Positions 33,077-36,933 of a stretch of DNA of 36,933 bases are shown here, one piece after another. Within the stretch, counting starts at the first letter, position 1, and each line of letters begins with the position of its first letter. The notes under the pieces were generated by a model, which was not told the DNA's origin, searched no databases, and worked only from the letters and a program-made list of their open reading frames with translations. Both the position numbers and the translations under genes were made by a program. Source of the DNA: Pseudomonadota bacterium (GTDB taxonomy: Bacteria; Cyanobacteriota; Vampirovibrionia; Obscuribacterales; Obscuribacteraceae); contig JAJPJO010000365.1 in assembly GCA_021324135.1 (NCBI GenBank), positions 1-36,933 on the forward strand, read 5' to 3'.

Positions 33077-33316
33077 CACTCTCGCGCATGTTTAGTTGGA
33101 GGCGCGGGCGGAAACATTGTCTCAATCCTTATAGCACAGGCATTACGGAACGTAGCTTGCGTCGACATTTCATCTAGATCCTATGTGAAGCTTGCTTTAG
33201 AGGCGATGCTTTTAGCCACGCTTATGACGAAAAATTACTGATTAAAACGCCTCGAGCCGGGCCGGAGGGCAGCAATGATTTCGCTGATTCGGGAACCTAA
33301 TCCTTTTAATATAGTC

Positions 33317-33325
33317 TGGTATAAT
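33317..33325 (+). promoter_or_regulatory. Extended -10 promoter of the tetR gene
   Basis: TGGTATAAT is a consensus extended -10 element (TGN-TATAAT). The -35 region (near 33297-33302) is weak. The expected start point is near 33332, inside the operator palindrome. Confidence 0.55.
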
Positions 33326-33329
33326 TAGC

Positions 33330-33347
33330 GGACGGACTAGTCCGTCC
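33330..33347. promoter_or_regulatory. TetR-type operator palindrome
   Basis: GGACGGACTAGTCCGTCC is an 18-base perfect palindrome between the -10 element and the ribosome site (AGGAG at 33351-33355). Its position across the expected transcription start fits autorepression by the TetR protein encoded just downstream. Confidence 0.75.
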
Positions 33348-33361
33348 ACGAGGAGAAAATC

Positions 33362-34000
33362 ATGTCAAAGGGAAGCAGCAAAGGTAGAAGCGTCGGTCGA
33401 CCAAAGGCACATGAGGCGGCCGTTCTTGAAAAGTGCGAGCAGATTTTGAAAGTCGCAACCGATGTCTTTGCCCGCAACGGTTACCGGAACACCGACGTTC
33501 AAGTGATCGCCGATGAGCTTGAGATGGGGAAAGCCAGCATCTATCGCCAATATCCAACAAAGCAAGACCTCTTCTTTGCTTGCGTTGATCGCGGTATTCA
33601 GGAACTTCAGCGGAAAATCAACAGCGATATTGGTGCTGAGCAAGATGCGATTGAGCGGATAAGGATCAGCATTTACTCTTATCTTGAATTCTTTGATGAC
33701 AATCAAGCGCTTGTTGAGCTGTTTATGCAGGAACGAGCTGAGTTCAAAGAACGAGAGAAGCCCACATACTTCGAATATCGCGACCGATTGAAATCGGATT
33801 GGGAAGCGCAATTGGCCCAGATGATTGATGATGGTCGTTTGCGAAATCTACCGGTGCATGCTATCCGAGACTGTCTCTCCAGCCTCTTGTACGGAACGAT
33901 ATTCACTCACTACTTCCAGAAAAGCAGCGGCAAGCTGGCGGAGATGGCTCCCTACTTGACCGACATTTTCTTTACCGGAGTGCTGAACAAGCAGGCTTAA
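33362..34000 (+). CDS. TetR/AcrR family transcriptional regulator
   Basis: The product is 212 residues. The N-terminal helix-turn-helix (about 20-75) reads as TetR: ILKVATDVFARNGYRNTDVQVIADELEMGKASIYRQYPTKQDLF. The helical C-terminal ligand domain is of ordinary length. A perfect AGGAG lies six bases before the ATG, and the palindromic operator lies directly upstream, so it is probably autoregulated. It is the first gene of a tetR-emrA-emrB-like operon (64- and 15-base gaps), and it probably controls efflux of a toxic compound. The inducer is unknown. Confidence 0.92.
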   Translation: MSKGSSKGRSVGRPKAHEAAVLEKCEQILKVATDVFARNGYRNTDVQVIADELEMGKASIYRQYPTKQDLFFACVDRGIQELQRKINSDIGAEQDAIERIRISIYSYLEFFDDNQALVELFMQERAEFKEREKPTYFEYRDRLKSDWEAQLAQMIDDGRLRNLPVHAIRDCLSSLLYGTIFTHYFQKSSGKLAEMAPYLTDIFFTGVLNKQA

Positions 34001-34064
34001 AGCACCTCCTCCCGGCCACACCAAAAAATGCTAGCAGCAAGACGCGACAACAGGAAACACGATC

Positions 34065-35417
34065 ATGAAAGACAAGTCACGAGCCACATACGAATTCAAA
34101 CTCAGCCACGATCAAATAAACGGGGAGTCCGTTGTCGGTCGCCAGCGGGAAGCACGTAAAGTTGTTGAGCTTCCCATCAGGAAACGGCGTTCATTCAAAA
34201 AAACCGGCACCATCGCTGGTGTTAGCCTCATCGCCGTGGTTGGTGTCATCGGCGGTTTCTTGTGGTGGCAAAACGCCGCCACGATCGAGAGCACTGATGA
34301 TGCTTATGTCGATGGACACATAATAAACTTGAGCAGTCGCGTGCCCGGTATCGTGAAACAAGTTTATGTGGACGACAATCAGTTAGTCAAAAAAGGCGAT
34401 TTGCTCCTCGAACTCGATCCGACCGACTATCAACTCAAGGTCAATCAGGACAGAGCCGCATTGCTACTGGCGAACCGACAAACCCTGGCATCGAGCTTGA
34501 CTACAAAGCAAATGGATATATCAGCGCAAGCTCAAACAACTCAAGCCTCTGGCGAGATTGCCGCAGCGAAAGCCGGTGTTGATGCGGCTCGCTCGGCGGT
34601 TCCGGATGCCGAAGCTCAGGTGTCGCAAGCTAGCGCCGAGCTCGATGCTGCGAAGGCTCAGACATTGAAAGCTCAGAAGGATTTTCAACGCTACCAGTTC
34701 CTGGTCAATCAAGGAGCGGTTTCAAAACAAGAATTCGATTCAATGAAAACAACCTACGATGTCGCGCTGGCAAACCAGCAATCGGCTGGAGATAAACTGA
34801 CTCAAGCAAAAGCCAAAGTTGCACAGGCCAAAGCGAATGTCATTCAGGCTATCGGTCAGATGTCCAAATCGAGCGGCATGACCCAGGTAGCGCAAGCTGC
34901 CAAACAACAAACTCAAGTGCAGAAAGAGCAAGTTGCCGTTTCCGCCGCCAATGTCGCCAAGGCACAAGCGGACCTGGCCGACGCGCAGACTCAGCTTTCA
35001 TACACCAAAATTTTCGCCCCGGTCAGCGGTCGAGTGGGAAAGAAATCGGTAGAAATTGGACAAAACGTCGATAAAGGCCAGGCACTGCTGGCGGTGGTGC
35101 CGGATCAATATTGGGTTACGGCCAACTTCAAGGAAACGCAGGTCGGCCGCATCCAACCCGGCGAAGAAGTGAATCTTATAGTTGATGCTTTCCCGGGTCA
35201 TGTATTCAAAGGCAAAGTTGACAGCATAGCACCCGCCTCCGGATCGGAATTTGCCCTCCTGCCGCCGGACAATGCCACGGGAAACTTCACCAAGATCGTA
35301 CAGAGGGTGCCCGTGAAGATAGTTTTTGATCCAAAATCAATTCAAGGATTTGCTATCACCCCGGGTATGTCTGTAGTACCGTCGGTGGTGGTATCACATG
35401 CGGCACATCTCTTATAA
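34065..35417 (+). CDS. EmrA/HlyD-family membrane fusion protein
   Basis: The product is 450 residues. One membrane helix near 48-70 is preceded by a basic cytosolic N-terminus. A barrel-sandwich half motif, TDDAYVDGHIINLSSRVPGIVKQVYVDDNQ (about 78-107), follows. A long Ala/Gln/Lys-rich coiled coil (about 115-320) leads to the second half of the lipoyl/barrel region (FAPVSGRVGKKSVEIGQNV, about 325-345) and a beta domain ending near 440. EmrA-type proteins bridge an inner-membrane MFS transporter to an outer-membrane TolC channel. AGGAAA precedes ATG 34065. No tolC gene is in the window. Confidence 0.92.
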   Translation: MKDKSRATYEFKLSHDQINGESVVGRQREARKVVELPIRKRRSFKKTGTIAGVSLIAVVGVIGGFLWWQNAATIESTDDAYVDGHIINLSSRVPGIVKQVYVDDNQLVKKGDLLLELDPTDYQLKVNQDRAALLLANRQTLASSLTTKQMDISAQAQTTQASGEIAAAKAGVDAARSAVPDAEAQVSQASAELDAAKAQTLKAQKDFQRYQFLVNQGAVSKQEFDSMKTTYDVALANQQSAGDKLTQAKAKVAQAKANVIQAIGQMSKSSGMTQVAQAAKQQTQVQKEQVAVSAANVAKAQADLADAQTQLSYTKIFAPVSGRVGKKSVEIGQNVDKGQALLAVVPDQYWVTANFKETQVGRIQPGEEVNLIVDAFPGHVFKGKVDSIAPASGSEFALLPPDNATGNFTKIVQRVPVKIVFDPKSIQGFAITPGMSVVPSVVVSHAAHLL

Positions 35418-35432
35418 ATCGCGAGCACGGAA

Positions 35433-36933
35433 ATGAACGAGCAGTTGAAGGAAAATAAATCAAATCTGATCAAATGGTTAATCGCCATAACCGTTTCATT
35501 TGCCGCAGTGATGGAGCTGATCGACACCAGTATTGTCAACGTCGCGCTCACGGACATGCAGGGAAATCTGGGCGCCACCTTGAGCGAAATCGGTTGGGTA
35601 GTGACGGGCTATGCAGTCGCTAACGCGATAATCATTCCACTTTCCGCCTGGCTCGGAGATGTGTTTGGTCGCAAACGCTACTTCGTTTTCTCCCTGATTG
35701 GATTCACTTTGAGCTCTATCTTGTGCGGAATGGCTACCAGCCTTCCGATGCTCGTTGCCGCCAGAATTCTTCAGGGGCTTTGCGGCGGAGGTCTTCTGGC
35801 TAAGGCTCAAGCCGTTTTGTTCGAAACTTTTCCTCGCGAGGAGCAAGGCCAGGCGCAAGCATTGTTTGGTATCGGAGTGATTGTTGGTCCGGTTATTGGT
35901 CCCACACTTGGTGGCTACCTCACCGATACCCTCGGCTGGCGTTGGATATTTTTTATCAACATACCCTTCGGTATCCTGGCTGTGCTTATGGCAATGCTCT
36001 TTCTGCCGTCGGGTGATAAACCGAAGAAATCCAGTATCGACTGGATCGGCATTCTCTTGTTGATCGTTTCGATCGGCTCCTTGCAAACCATGCTCGAGCA
36101 AGGCAATCAGGAAGACTGGTTCTCATCGAGATTAATCGTCACTCTCTCAATCTCGGCGGCGATCGGTTTGATTCTATTTATATGGCACGAGCTGACGACC
36201 GAACGCCCGGCGGTGAACCTGCGGGTGCTGCGCCACAGGTCGCTGGCTGCCGGTAGCTTCTACTCGTCTATTCTTGGCATGGGATTGTATGGCACCACAT
36301 TTGCAGTGCCCATCTTCACGCAAACAATTTTGCACTTCACCGCCATGCAGACCGGCATGCTCATGCTCCCGGGGGCGCTGGCTTCAGCGGCTATGATGCC
36401 GATTATCGGCACGATCTCGAACAAGGTTGAACCCCGGATCATGATTGGCTTCGGATCGGTAGTTACCGCGTTAGTGATGTTCACCATGGCCGGTATCAGT
36501 CCTCAAAGCGGGACCGACAGTTTGTTCTGGCCCCTTCTATTCCGCGGCGCCGGTAGCGCGTTTATGTTCATGTCTTTGAGCCTCGCGTCGATGAGCTCGG
36601 TTCCAAAAGAAGAAATTCCAGCAGCCAGCGGTTTCTACAACCTCACCAGGCAACTTGGCGGAAGTATCGGAATTGCGATACTGACGACGGTGCTTGATCG
36701 CCGCGAAGCCTTCCACCGGGCGGTGCTCGTCGAGCATCTCAGCAAATATACACCACAGGCGGTGGAGCGGTTGAATCAGATGACCGCCATGTTCCAAATG
36801 CATAGCGGCGATCATGCCAGTGCCGTAAATCAAGCAATGACGATGCTCAATGGAATTGTAAATTCCCAGTCGGCTGTCCTTTCTTTCGCCGATCTGTTCT
36901 GGATGGTCGGCATTGCATTTTTCGTGACAATCC
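35433..36933 (+). CDS. EmrB/QacA-type MFS drug exporter, 3' end outside window
   Basis: 500 codons are visible, open to the right edge. Family proteins are about 510-530 residues with 14 helices, so nearly all is present. Features visible are LIDTSIVNVALTD in helix 1 (the DHA2 hallmark), WVVTGYAVANA, LSAWLGDVFGRKRYF (motif A), RILQGLCGGGLL, and the FGIGVIVGPVIGPTLGGYLTDTLGWRWIFFINIPFG block (motif C region). It starts 15 bases after the emrA-like stop. The ribosome site (CGGAA) is weak. It is the proton-driven transport subunit of the efflux system. Confidence 0.93.
   Translation, partial: MNEQLKENKSNLIKWLIAITVSFAAVMELIDTSIVNVALTDMQGNLGATLSEIGWVVTGYAVANAIIIPLSAWLGDVFGRKRYFVFSLIGFTLSSILCGMATSLPMLVAARILQGLCGGGLLAKAQAVLFETFPREEQGQAQALFGIGVIVGPVIGPTLGGYLTDTLGWRWIFFINIPFGILAVLMAMLFLPSGDKPKKSSIDWIGILLLIVSIGSLQTMLEQGNQEDWFSSRLIVTLSISAAIGLILFIWHELTTERPAVNLRVLRHRSLAAGSFYSSILGMGLYGTTFAVPIFTQTILHFTAMQTGMLMLPGALASAAMMPIIGTISNKVEPRIMIGFGSVVTALVMFTMAGISPQSGTDSLFWPLLFRGAGSAFMFMSLSLASMSSVPKEEIPAASGFYNLTRQLGGSIGIAILTTVLDRREAFHRAVLVEHLSKYTPQAVERLNQMTAMFQMHSGDHASAVNQAMTMLNGIVNSQSAVLSFADLFWMVGIAFFVTI

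Noticed and set aside
32831..33241. 136-codon plus-strand frame opposite the HPt gene
   Set aside because: It is antisense to the well-supported HPt gene, with no ribosome site, and is a shadow frame.

Overview
The window is about 37 kb of roughly 50% GC bacterial chromosome, with both edges cutting through genes. It looks like a diderm (two-membrane) bacterium: there is a signal-peptide-bearing beta-barrel candidate, an EmrA/EmrB-type efflux pair and a lipoprotein. Standalone zinc-ribbon proteins, a zinc-ribbon Ser/Thr kinase, secreted TPR-CHAT and TldD-like proteins and many signalling fusions suggest the non-photosynthetic Cyanobacteria/Melainabacteria side (for example Obscuribacterales). 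That placement is an impression from gene content, not a phylogenetic result. No phage, IS element, CRISPR array, tRNA or rRNA was recognised.

Layout. 1-4.4 kb: the end of a small membrane protein, a sigma-70-like protein fused to three ComEA-type helix-hairpin-helix units, an unrecognised partner gene, and a solitary AbiEi-type (DUF6088) regulator. 4.6-10.5 kb, minus strand: a small membrane protein, an OmpR-type response regulator, a gene-poor stretch with one doubtful small ORF, then two overlapping paralogous HAMP-PAS histidine kinases. 10.7-17.9 kb, plus strand: two exported TldD-family proteins (one with the zinc site, one without), a double zinc-ribbon membrane protein, a zinc-ribbon Ser/Thr kinase and a MORN/YwqK-like repeat protein, ending in candidate terminators. 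18.3-24.2 kb: a TPR lipoprotein, a large exported TPR-CHAT protein with an intact His/Cys dyad, and a convergent beta-barrel candidate. 24.5-30.7 kb: mostly housekeeping genes (hotdog thioesterase, corrinoid adenosyltransferase, CtpA protease, LPG-synthase-TM protein, CCA nucleotidyltransferase, a small protein). 30.9-33.1 kb, minus strand: an LRV-receiver-TPR fusion and an HPt protein. 33.3 kb to the end: a TetR gene with an 18-bp perfect operator palindrome, then emrA- and emrB-like efflux genes.

Four related long imperfect palindromes (about 110-140 bp each) lie in intergenic gaps near 0.5, 3.6, 18.9 and 30.8 kb. They form a dispersed repeat family that the genes do not explain. The most novel-looking protein elements are the sigma-like/HhH fusion, the exported active/inactive TldD pair beside a zinc-ribbon kinase, the exported CHAT protein and the LRV-receiver-TPR regulator.
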